DNA from: JASFTV01 sp050050615
GTDB taxonomy: Bacteria > Desulfobacterota > DSM-4660 > Desulfatiglandales > HGW-15
NCBI GenBank assembly: GCA_050050615.1
Contig: JASFTV010000071.1
Span: 1 to 13,199, forward strand
Reading direction: 5' to 3'
DNA length: 13,199 bases
How positions within the stretch are numbered: position 1 is the stretch's first letter; each line of letters opens with the position of its first letter. The notes below the pieces were generated by a model. The model saw nothing but the letters and a program-made list of their open reading frames with translations. It did no database searches and was not told where the DNA came from. Position numbers and translations under genes: made by a program. This document shows positions 5,647-13,174 of this stretch, piece after piece.

Positions 5647-7392
5647 ATGCCTGGAAAAATCATCTTTTCAACCGAGCCGGAAAACTATTATTACATGGAC
5701 ATCAATGTGCCGTGCCAAGTCGCATGTCCCGCAGCCACCAACATCCCAGCCTACATTCGGTCTCTTTTTGAAGAATGCTACGGGCGCTCTTATGAGATAA
5801 ACCACTTGGCTAACATCCTTCCTGGGGTACTCGGTCGCATTTGCTCCCGCCCTTGTGAGGACAAATGCCGTCACGGAGAACCCGAGTTGGGCCGCCCGAT
5901 CAACATCTGCCACATAAAAAGGGCGGCCGCGGACCTTCGTAAGGAAGGCACCGTACCCAAAGAACGCCCTTTTGGCTCTCTCGGTATTAAAGTGGCGATC
6001 GTTGGCTCGGGTCCTGCGGGGCTTGCCGCAGCCCACGATCTTTCCACAATCGGCGTGTCTGTGAACATCTATGAGGCTCTGGACAAGCCTGGGGGTATGC
6101 TCCGGTACGGTATTCCAGAATTTAGGCTGCCACGACACATCCTGGATGCCGAGATCAATCATATTCTTGAAGCGGGTGTGGTCCTAAATACCGGCACAAG
6201 GGTCGGCACCGATGTCGCTATCGAAGACCTTCTGCAAACGTATGATGCGGTGCTTTTGGCTGCAGGGTGTTACAAATCACTTCCACTCAATGTTCCGGGA
6301 GAGGCATTGCTCGGTATTTTCCCCGGCCTGGAATTTATGATGGATGTGTGCGCCGGGCGGCCACCTACTGTGGGGAATAAGGTTCTCGTGATCGGCGCTG
6401 GGTTTACAGCATTTGATTGTGCCCGTTCAGCCTTGCGCTTGGGGGCGGAGGAGGTGGCGATCTGTCTACGGCGTACCGAAGAAGACCTCGCTGTCAGCTC
6501 AGATGAGGTGTTGGAAACAAAGAGGGAGGGTGTCAAGATTAACTCTCTAATGCTCTCCCGCCGGGTGATCGGTGATGAGAAGGTTGAAGCAGTGGAGTTT
6601 GTTCGGACTCAGCCGGGCGAACGCAGGGCAGACGGCAAAAGGGAGGTCGCCCCCATTAAGGGAAGCGCGTTTACCCTTGGTGCAGACTCTGTGATTGTGG
6701 CCGTGGGACAGAGACCAGAGCCGATGGAGCCAACCGGGGAGAAAAACCACCAAGGCCTTTTGACGGCAGATAAGGACTCCTTACGTACATCGGTTAAAGG
6801 GCTCTATCTGGCGGGCGATTACATGACGGGTCCTTCTACGGTCATCGAGGCGATCGGCATGGGACGGAGAGCTGCTGAAAAAATTGTTGAGGAGATTACT
6901 GGCAAGCTCTTCAGACAAAAGGTGGTGCGCATGGAAGATACGGCGATCACCGATCGGGAGCGCGCCTGGGATTTTCTGCCCAGGCAAGAGATCCCCACCG
7001 TTCAGCCGGTGCAAGAGCGCTTCAAGGCGCCCAGCTTGGAGGTGGAAACAGGCTTCTCCATGGAGCAGGCTAAGGAGGAATCCAAGCGCTGCTACCTCTG
7101 TTATCTCCATTACGAGATTGATATTAGCCGCTGCATTTACTGCCGCTACTGTATTGACGTGGCCCCCCGTGATTGCATCAAACTGGTGGAAGAGATCAAG
7201 ACCAATGAAATGGGTGCAATCACCGGGTTTGTGGAAACCTCAAGCTGGCAAGATGTCCAGGCCATTGTGATCGACAATTCTCGCTGCATTCGCTGCGGTG
7301 AATGCATGCGGGTTTGCCCCGTTGAATGCATATCCGTGACCAGGGTAGAGCTCATGGAACGCATGCTCCAGGAAGGGAACGCCAATGAATAA
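5647..7392 (+). CDS. GltD-like NADPH:acceptor oxidoreductase with C-terminal ferredoxin domain
   Basis: This flavoprotein belongs to the family of glutamate synthase small subunit, NfnB (NfnL) and the N-terminal half of dihydropyrimidine dehydrogenase. The N-terminal domain (about 1-110) has cluster-binding cysteines at 23, 27, 66, 70 and 74 (PCQVACP; GRICSRPCEDKC). An FAD fold follows at GSGPAGLAAA (from 120) with PGGMLRYGIPEFRLP, then a nucleotide fold at GAGFTAFDCARSALRLGA (from 250) whose G-x-G-x-x-A form and following LRRTEED suit NADP(H). A second FAD motif is at LYLAGDYMTGPSTVIEAIGMGRRAA. After a linker come Cys482 and Cys485 (CYLC) and a ferredoxin-like tail: Cys496, 499, 502 and Cys547, 550, 553, 557. 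In the first tail motif the expected fourth Cys is Ala506. The start has a good ribosome site (gagg). It overlaps the next gene by 8 bases. True glutamate synthase is unlikely because no gltB is present and korAB follows; it probably handles KorAB electrons (inference). Confidence 0.85.
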   Translation: MPGKIIFSTEPENYYYMDINVPCQVACPAATNIPAYIRSLFEECYGRSYEINHLANILPGVLGRICSRPCEDKCRHGEPELGRPINICHIKRAAADLRKEGTVPKERPFGSLGIKVAIVGSGPAGLAAAHDLSTIGVSVNIYEALDKPGGMLRYGIPEFRLPRHILDAEINHILEAGVVLNTGTRVGTDVAIEDLLQTYDAVLLAAGCYKSLPLNVPGEALLGIFPGLEFMMDVCAGRPPTVGNKVLVIGAGFTAFDCARSALRLGAEEVAICLRRTEEDLAVSSDEVLETKREGVKINSLMLSRRVIGDEKVEAVEFVRTQPGERRADGKREVAPIKGSAFTLGADSVIVAVGQRPEPMEPTGEKNHQGLLTADKDSLRTSVKGLYLAGDYMTGPSTVIEAIGMGRRAAEKIVEEITGKLFRQKVVRMEDTAITDRERAWDFLPRQEIPTVQPVQERFKAPSLEVETGFSMEQAKEESKRCYLCYLHYEIDISRCIYCRYCIDVAPRDCIKLVEEIKTNEMGAITGFVETSSWQDVQAIVIDNSRCIRCGECMRVCPVECISVTRVELMERMLQEGNANE

Positions 7393-8401
7393 AGAACACT
7401 TCGTCATTGTCGGGAATGGACCTGCAGGTCATCACGCGGCTCTGACTTTGCGGCAGAAGGCCCCGGAGGCTCGAATTACGCTGATTAGCAAGAATCATGG
7501 ACCTTGTTACCGGCCTCATCTCCTCCCGGCGTATATCGCAGGAAAGATCCCTGAACAGGCGATTTATGTCTCTCCAGTAGATTCCTACAAAGACAGAGGC
7601 ATCAAATTAAGGAGCGGACAGAAAGTCGTGGGTCTCAACCCGACCCAAAAAGAGATTATCCTCGATCACAAGGAGATTGTCCGATTCAGTGGACTGATTA
7701 TTGCCGTGGGCGGTAAGCCGCGGATCCCTGAACCGCTTTTCGTTTTCAGGGACCATATGTTTACGCTCAAAACCCTGGAGCACGCCAAGGTCTGGATTGA
7801 GAAACTCTCTCATGTGGACTCCATTCTCATAATAGGGGGAGACCTTACTTCACTCGCTGTCACAAGGGCACTCCTTAGTTTAGACAAAAAGGTGATCTTC
7901 ATGCCCAACGAAGACGCCTTCTGGCCTGTGCGGTGCAACAAAGCGTTGTTCGAGGCCGTGGGTCAAAAGCTTGAAGAACGGGGCGTCGAAGTGTTGGCAT
8001 ACCACCGCGTAAGGAGTGTCTCCCGTCTTTCTCATCACGCCTATGAGATTCAAGCAAATGGCGAGAAAGTGCAGGTTGGGATGATCGGTGCGTTCTTTGG
8101 TCTTGTTCCTGATATTCGGTTTCTCGTTGGGTGCGGCCTTCAAATAGATCGGGGCATCCTCGTGGACGAGCACCTGAATACAGGTTTCGAGGCCATTTAC
8201 GCGACCGGGGACTGTGCCCAAGTCTATCACCCGGAGCTGCGCGATTACTGGGTTTCCATCGGGCATGATAACGCGGTTCATCTAGGCCGTTTGGCTGCCA
8301 TGAATCTTTTGGGCGGGAAGATTCCGGCAGAAGTAGCGAAGGAAAAGATTTTTGATGTTCAGGGCATCAAAGTAAATACCTCCTGGTGGACGGAGTTTTG
8401 A
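7385..8401 (+). CDS. FAD-dependent oxidoreductase with degenerate NAD-binding motif
   Basis: The protein (338 residues) has the two-domain fold of pyridine nucleotide-disulfide oxidoreductases, near the nitrite-reductase/rubredoxin-reductase type. The FAD motif GNGPAG (10-15) is intact, followed by PCYRPHLLPAYIAGK, and the second FAD motif IYATGDCAQV lies near residues 271-280. It lacks a redox CxxC pair. The central NAD(P)-binding motif is abnormal: where GGGLIGLE is usual it has G151-G-D-L-T-S-L-A, and the acidic residue normally ending the next beta strand (VTVVE type) is replaced by Pro (VIFMP). NAD(P)H binding is therefore doubtful, and it may shuttle electrons between proteins. Its start lies within the last codons of the GltD-like gene (8-base overlap), and korA begins one base after its stop, so it is tightly coupled to both and likely a partner of that system. 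Confidence 0.82.
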   Translation: MNKEHFVIVGNGPAGHHAALTLRQKAPEARITLISKNHGPCYRPHLLPAYIAGKIPEQAIYVSPVDSYKDRGIKLRSGQKVVGLNPTQKEIILDHKEIVRFSGLIIAVGGKPRIPEPLFVFRDHMFTLKTLEHAKVWIEKLSHVDSILIIGGDLTSLAVTRALLSLDKKVIFMPNEDAFWPVRCNKALFEAVGQKLEERGVEVLAYHRVRSVSRLSHHAYEIQANGEKVQVGMIGAFFGLVPDIRFLVGCGLQIDRGILVDEHLNTGFEAIYATGDCAQVYHPELRDYWVSIGHDNAVHLGRLAAMNLLGGKIPAEVAKEKIFDVQGIKVNTSWWTEF

Positions 8402-8402
8402 A

Positions 8403-10163
8403 ATGCCAAATGTCGATGTGACCCTAGAGATATGCGGGATGTCCGGTGATGGAACGATTGCTGCTGGTGCCTTGCTCAACGAGGCCATGTCGAGGGCTGG
8501 GTTTTCTGTGCTCGCCTTTGACTCCTACCCGGCAGAGATAAGGGGTTTCGGCCGGTGCGTGACGCTGTCCAGAATTGGTGACGAGGAGATGCTGGCCCTC
8601 AGTGACCAAACCAATATACTCATCTCATTGGATGACGAGCAATCCCAGTCGAGGATTCCCTTTTTGGCAAAGAATGCGGTGGTCTTGTTTGACAACAGGC
8701 CGCCTTCCTATGTAGACGAGGATCAGTCTATTGCGGCACATGTTGAACCAGATGTGTTGCTGTTCGGGATCCCTTTCGCAGATCTTGCGGCTGGGGCTTC
8801 GGGGAGTACAAGAGGACGGAACCTCACAGCTCTTGGAGGATTTGCTGCCCTCTTTAATGTGCCCCCAGAAATCTTTCATGAGGCCATTAAAGAAAAGTTT
8901 AGAGCGAAAGGTGAAAAGATCCTGGATGCCAATCTCGTAAGCTTTGACGCAGGCTACCGGTATGCCCGCGAGACGTTTGCGGAGCGAAAGCTGAATATGT
9001 TGGTCCTTCCGGCGAAAACTGCGAAGGAAGAAAAGGTCTTGCTTTCAGGAAATCTGGCTATCGCTCGTGGGGCGCTCGACGCGAACCTTAAACTCTATTT
9101 CGGTTATCCCATTACCCCGGCGACGCCGATTATGGAATATCTGGCGAGGGTGTTGCCGGAAAAAGGGGGTAGGGTCTTACAAATGGAGGATGAGATCTCA
9201 TCCATCGGGGCGGTTCTGGGGAGTTTTTACACGGGAAAGCGAGCCATGACCGCCACTTCAGGCCCTGGCTTTGCGCTCATGACCGAACTGATCACCCACG
9301 GGGTCATGGCGGAGATTCCAGCCGTTATTATCAACGCCCAGAGGGGCGGCCCTGCCACAGGACTCCCAACCAAAACCGAGCAGTCGGACCTTCATGCTGC
9401 TGTTTTCGGGGGGCCTGGTGATTCTGCCCGCATCGTCATCGCCCCCACAAACGTCACAGAATGCTATGAACACACGCTCAGGAGTTTTCAATTCGCTGAA
9501 AAATATCAAGTTCCTGTCATTGTTTTGACGGATTTCTTTTTGGATAATCGGGTTGAAAATGTCAGAATGCCCCGCACCCCTAAAGAACAGATAGTGGATT
9601 GGAACATATACCCGGATACGTCTAGTAAAGACCTTTATCTTCGTTACCAGATTACGGAATCCGGCATTTCACCACGCGCCATTCCCGGGATGGAAGGATA
9701 TCTTTTTACGGCGACTGGCCTTGAGCACACAGAAAGAGGCATCCCGGATTATGCGCCAGTGAATCACATGAAAATGACCGAAAAAAGGCACCGTAAGATT
9801 CAAAGTGCCTTAGCTGACCTTCCGGCCCCAGTCGCGTACTCAGGAGGCGATTCCATGGATGTTGGGGTGATCGCATGGGGTTCCACCTTCGGTTCCGCCT
9901 TGGAGGCGGTCCTAAGAGCGCAGAAAAACGGATTGAAAGCAGGCGCCTTGAAGATTACATCCCTCTATCCCTATCATGAAGATGTTATTAGTAGCTTCAT
10001 GAAAAAGTGTGGAGATATCTTGATCCCGGAATTGAATTATGAAGGACAGCTTGCCAACTTGATCGGGCATCTTCATAGAAAAGATGTTGTGCGATTGAAT
10101 CAGGCAACAGGGATGCCTATACCAGCATCCGTCATCTATGAAAAGATTGAGGCACTGCTTTGA
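8403..10163 (+). CDS. korA: 2-oxoglutarate:ferredoxin oxidoreductase, gamma-alpha fusion subunit
   Basis: With KorB this oxidises a 2-oxoacid, probably 2-oxoglutarate, to its acyl-CoA plus CO2 using TPP, passing electrons to ferredoxin; the reaction is reversible. The gamma domain is at the N-terminus (about 1-195) and carries GMSGDGTIAAGALL and PAEIRGFG where related enzymes have GGQG and RGG. The alpha domain starts near 210 with the hallmark YPITPAT (235-241), then MEDEISSIGAVLGS, ATSGPGFALMTE and GLPTKTEQSDL. The C-terminal domain (from about 475) contains VIAWGSTFGSALEAV and LNYEGQLANLI. The 586 residues fit fused gamma-alpha subunits. The gene starts one base after the preceding stop, with ggag as likely ribosome site. 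2-Oxoglutarate as substrate is inferred from the family and the TCA neighbours; pyruvate or branched-chain acids are possible alternatives. No separate delta (ferredoxin) gene is adjacent. Confidence 0.88.
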   Translation: MPNVDVTLEICGMSGDGTIAAGALLNEAMSRAGFSVLAFDSYPAEIRGFGRCVTLSRIGDEEMLALSDQTNILISLDDEQSQSRIPFLAKNAVVLFDNRPPSYVDEDQSIAAHVEPDVLLFGIPFADLAAGASGSTRGRNLTALGGFAALFNVPPEIFHEAIKEKFRAKGEKILDANLVSFDAGYRYARETFAERKLNMLVLPAKTAKEEKVLLSGNLAIARGALDANLKLYFGYPITPATPIMEYLARVLPEKGGRVLQMEDEISSIGAVLGSFYTGKRAMTATSGPGFALMTELITHGVMAEIPAVIINAQRGGPATGLPTKTEQSDLHAAVFGGPGDSARIVIAPTNVTECYEHTLRSFQFAEKYQVPVIVLTDFFLDNRVENVRMPRTPKEQIVDWNIYPDTSSKDLYLRYQITESGISPRAIPGMEGYLFTATGLEHTERGIPDYAPVNHMKMTEKRHRKIQSALADLPAPVAYSGGDSMDVGVIAWGSTFGSALEAVLRAQKNGLKAGALKITSLYPYHEDVISSFMKKCGDILIPELNYEGQLANLIGHLHRKDVVRLNQATGMPIPASVIYEKIEALL

Positions 10164-10170
10164 AAGAATA

Positions 10171-10239
10171 TCACCGCGGAGGCACTAGGCGGACAGTGAG
10201 ACAGTAGGGCTTTTTGGTTTTCTCGCGCCTTGGCGGTGA
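10171..10239. repeat. imperfect inverted repeat in the korA-korB spacer
   Basis: The left arm tcaccgcggaggc (10171-10183) and the right arm gccttggcggtga (10227-10239) pair at 11 of 13 positions, with 43 bases between them. The caccgc...gcggtg ends with purine-rich sequence inside resemble a repeat family common between genes in many bacteria (caccgcagagg... ...gcggtg), so this looks like a decayed copy. It fills most of the 103-base gap. The korB ribosome site (aagga, 10256-10260) lies outside it. Confidence 0.5.
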
Positions 10240-10266
10240 GAGAAACCTTTTTCGAAAGGATGAGAC

Positions 10267-11082
10267 ATGAAAACATCAGGACGGGTTCTCGCAGAAAAAG
10301 TGGCTAGGATAAGGGATTCCGAGGTGTTTTCTATCCGTTCCGAAAATTTGCCCACCTGGTGTCCCGGGTGCGGCTATTTCGGAATTCACCAGGGACTGAA
10401 CAATGCCATCCAGCGGCTGGGTCTTCCCCACCATATGGTCGTGACGGTTTCAGGCATCGGCTGTGCTGGCCGCTATCCGTTTTTCGCCCACACCTATGGC
10501 CTTCACACGGTCCATGGGAGAGCTCTACCTGTGGCCACAGGGGTAAAATTGGCCAATCCTGAATTGACGGTTTTTGCCGTGGGTGGGGATGGGGACGGCC
10601 TTGGTATTGGTGGCGGTCATCTGCCCCACATCGCGAGGCGAAATGTGAATGTAAACTATCTTCTTTTTGACAATTCCATTTACGGCCTGACCAAAGGACA
10701 GCCGTCTCCCAGTTCACCCGTCGGGTTCAAGACCAAGGCCTCGCCCCAGGGCAATCGGGATGCACCCCTCAATGCGACCTTAATGGCCCTCTCATACGGT
10801 GCTTCTTTTGTGGCGCGACTCTTTGCTGGTGATCCCGAGGCCATCACCGAAGCGCTTATGAACGGTGTCCGGCACAAGGGTTTTTCATTTTTCCATCTCT
10901 ACACCTCCTGCGTGACTTTTGATAAGGCGTTCAAAACCTGGCCCCATCTCAAGGAATGGGTCCACCCCCTTCCAGAAGGCCATGACCAGACGGATATGAA
11001 GCAGGCCATGAACGAGGCTCTAGATGATCCCTTCAGCATGGGCATTCTTTACAAGAGGCCGGAACAATGGAATGTTGGATGA
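10267..11082 (+). CDS. korB: 2-oxoglutarate:ferredoxin oxidoreductase subunit beta (TPP-binding)
   Basis: KorB binds thiamine pyrophosphate and a [4Fe-4S] cluster and catalyses decarboxylation together with KorA. Cys32 and Cys35 (WCPGCG), Cys66 (GIGCAGR) and Cys215 (TSCVTF) match the four cluster ligands of two-subunit archaeal enzymes in order and spacing. HTVHGRALPVATGVKLANP and the TPP/Mg motif GGDGDGLGIGGGHLPHIARRN, then LLFDNSIYGLTKGQPSPSS, are typical; TGQxSPT is the usual form of the last piece. The protein is 271 residues, within the family range (about 270-300). It starts after an aagga site, 103 bases past korA, so the pair is separated by repeat DNA rather than overlapping. The last residues, QWNVG, and the stop codon are written by an 8-bp-period TGG repeat that continues downstream, suggesting the original 3' end was altered by the repeat. 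Confidence 0.92.
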   Translation: MKTSGRVLAEKVARIRDSEVFSIRSENLPTWCPGCGYFGIHQGLNNAIQRLGLPHHMVVTVSGIGCAGRYPFFAHTYGLHTVHGRALPVATGVKLANPELTVFAVGGDGDGLGIGGGHLPHIARRNVNVNYLLFDNSIYGLTKGQPSPSSPVGFKTKASPQGNRDAPLNATLMALSYGASFVARLFAGDPEAITEALMNGVRHKGFSFFHLYTSCVTFDKAFKTWPHLKEWVHPLPEGHDQTDMKQAMNEALDDPFSMGILYKRPEQWNVG

Positions 11083-11152
11083 CTGGAATAATGGAAGACT
11101 GGGAACCTCCCTTAATCAAACACAGCATGACCCCGCCACTCCATTACGCCAG
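11068..11152. repeat. TGG-headed 8-bp tandem repeat and inverted repeat at the korB 3' end
   Basis: Five consecutive 8-base steps start with TGG (11068, 11076, 11084, 11092 and 11100): tggaatgt, tggatgac, tggaataa, tggaagac, tgggaacc. The segment ctggaataatgga (11083-11095) also pairs with tccattacgccag (11140-11152) at 11 of 13 positions, giving a stem-loop right after the korB stop (11080-11082). The pattern recalls tggaat-type inverted repeats dispersed in deltaproteobacterial genomes. A stem here could also slow transcription or protect the korB message; there is no T-run directly after it. Confidence 0.5.
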
Positions 11153-11233
11153 AGGGTGGGCCTACAGCGTGAATTGCTGAAAGATAGTATTCTCTTTTTC
11201 GAATGATGCCATAAGGAAGGATCAGAGGACGTT

Positions 11234-13174
11234 ATGGCAAAGAATCTAACGCATAAAATATTGGAAGCCCATCTGGTTGAAGGGAAGCTCGTTCCCGGCG
11301 AGGAGATCGCCATCACGATTGATCAAACCCTGCTTCAGGATGCCACAGGAACGATGGCCATGTTAGAGTTCGAGTCTTTGGGGATTGATTCGGTAAAGGT
11401 GGAACTGGCAGCCCAGTATGTGGATCACAACATTTTACAGGCCGATCATAAGAATGCGGACGACCACAAATACCTTCAGACCGCCTGTGCCCGGTACGGT
11501 ATCCACTTCAGCCCTCCGGGAAACGGTATCTCGCACCAGGTTCACATGGAACGTTTCGGTGTCCCGGGGAAGACCCTGCTCGGGGCCGACAGTCATACCC
11601 CGGGCGCCGCCGGCGTTTCCGTGCTGGGGATCGGGGCGGGAGGCCTGGATGTGGCGATGGCCATGGCAGGCCGGCCCTATTATCTCCCTTGTCCGAAGGT
11701 GTTGGGCGTAAGACTGACCGGTAAACTTCCCGACTGGGTCAGCGCCAAGGATGTGATCCTTGAGATGCTCCGCCGGTATGGCGTCAAAGGATGTGTAGGC
11801 AAAATCATCGAATACCACGGGCCGGGTGTCAAGAGCCTTTCAGCGACCGACCGGGAGACGATCGGGAACATGGGAACGGAACTGGGCGCCACGACCACCA
11901 TCTTCCCTTCTGATAAGAACACCCGGAGCTATCTGGAAGCCACTGAAAGAGGCGAGGTATGGCAGGCGCTTTGTGCCGACGAGGGTGCGACGTATGACGA
12001 AGACGATGAAATCGACCTTTCCACCATCGAACCGCTGATTGCCTGTCCATCGTCCCCGGGAAACGTGGTGCCTGTTCGGGAGGTATCCGGGCTGAAAGTG
12101 GATCAGGTGATCATTGGAAGTAGCGTCAACTCATCGTTCCGGGACCTCATGGTCGTTGCGAAGATCGTGGAGGGTCGCCATCGCCACTGGGAGACGGTTT
12201 TTCACATCAATCCCGGCAGCAGGCAGGTCCTCGAAAATATCGCGGAGCACGGAGGCATCATCTCTCTGCTCATGGCGGGAGCTCGCATTCATGAATCTGG
12301 ATGCCTAGGATGTATTGGTATGGGCCAAGCCCCCGGTACCGGGCAAGTTAGCCTACGCACTTTTCCTCGCAATTTTCCCGGCCGGTCTGGCACGAAAGAT
12401 GATCGGGTGTATCTGTGTTCTCCGGAGACAGGTGCTGCAGCCGCCTTGAAGGGCGTTATCACCGATCCCAGAGACCTGGCCAAGGAAATCGCGTATCCTC
12501 GCATAGAGGATCCCAAGAAATACATCATCAACAGGATGTCCATTGTTTTTCCCTCCAATGCATTGCGAAAAACGGAAGTCATCCGGGGTCCGAATATCAG
12601 ACCCCTTCCAGAGATGGCGCCATTGCCTGAGACCCTGACGGCGGAGGTGGCGATCAAGGTGCGAGATAATATCTCCACAGACACGATCATGCCGGCCGGG
12701 AGCAAGGTCCTTCCCCTTCGCTCCAATATCGAGGCCATCAGCGAGTTTGTCTACTACCAGATGGATCCGGATTTCCATAAGGCGGCCAAGGAAAAAGGCG
12801 AGGTTATCGTCATAGGCGGAGAAAACTATGGCCAGGGGTCGAGTCGCGAGCATGCTGCTTTAGCCCCGAGATATCTTGGTGTCCGTACAAAGATCGCTAA
12901 GAGCTTTGCACGAATCCATAAAGCGAACCTGTGTAATTTTGGCATTGTGCCGCTCGTCTTCAAGGACCCGAGAGATTATGAGCGCTTCAGCAAGGGATCA
13001 AAGGTCGTTTTTCCTGGCATAAAGCAACACATCGAGAAGGGAGATAAAGAAATACCTGTTGAGATAGATGGCCATCAGGTGTTTACCCTGCTTGAGGTTT
13101 CCGATCGCCAGCGGGAGCACCTTTTGGCTGGGGGCGCCCTCAATTATGTGAAAAGAGAGTTGAGGGGTGGTTGA
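11234..13174 (+). CDS. acn: Aconitate hydratase, Aquifex-type
   Basis: Aconitase isomerises citrate and isocitrate through cis-aconitate in the TCA cycle. The 646 residues fit the shorter Aquifex-type subfamily rather than AcnA (about 890) or AcnB (about 865). The catalytic large domain has GADSHTPGAAGVSVLGIGAGGLDVAMAMAG, PSSPGNVVPVREV, and Cys357 and Cys360 in SGCLGCIGMGQAPGTGQ, two of the usual three [4Fe-4S] ligands. The swivel domain (from about 475) has NISTDTIMPAG and the active-site YGQGSSREHAALAP. At the place of the first cluster Cys (GSCTNSS in most aconitases) this protein reads GSSVNSS, with Ser297 in the ligand position. The ATG at 11234 follows cagagg at a normal distance. The gene lies 151 bases after korB; it may share the operon or have its own promoter. 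Isopropylmalate or homoaconitate isomerase is less likely given the one-chain layout and neighbours. Confidence 0.9.
   Translation: MAKNLTHKILEAHLVEGKLVPGEEIAITIDQTLLQDATGTMAMLEFESLGIDSVKVELAAQYVDHNILQADHKNADDHKYLQTACARYGIHFSPPGNGISHQVHMERFGVPGKTLLGADSHTPGAAGVSVLGIGAGGLDVAMAMAGRPYYLPCPKVLGVRLTGKLPDWVSAKDVILEMLRRYGVKGCVGKIIEYHGPGVKSLSATDRETIGNMGTELGATTTIFPSDKNTRSYLEATERGEVWQALCADEGATYDEDDEIDLSTIEPLIACPSSPGNVVPVREVSGLKVDQVIIGSSVNSSFRDLMVVAKIVEGRHRHWETVFHINPGSRQVLENIAEHGGIISLLMAGARIHESGCLGCIGMGQAPGTGQVSLRTFPRNFPGRSGTKDDRVYLCSPETGAAAALKGVITDPRDLAKEIAYPRIEDPKKYIINRMSIVFPSNALRKTEVIRGPNIRPLPEMAPLPETLTAEVAIKVRDNISTDTIMPAGSKVLPLRSNIEAISEFVYYQMDPDFHKAAKEKGEVIVIGGENYGQGSSREHAALAPRYLGVRTKIAKSFARIHKANLCNFGIVPLVFKDPRDYERFSKGSKVVFPGIKQHIEKGDKEIPVEIDGHQVFTLLEVSDRQREHLLAGGALNYVKRELRGG

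Noticed and set aside
5647..7392. Glutamate synthase small subunit (gltD)
   Set aside because: The core fold fits, but the C-terminal ferredoxin tail and the korAB neighbourhood, with no gltB in the window, argue for a different electron-transfer role.
11083..11233. Intrinsic terminator or promoter before the aconitase
   Set aside because: The stem at 11083-11152 has a 44-base loop and no adjacent T-run; tagtat at 11185 resembles a -10 but has no matching -35. Neither is strong enough to call.
12353..12853. 166-codon - frame opposite the aconitase
   Set aside because: Antisense to conserved aconitase motifs; no plausible product.
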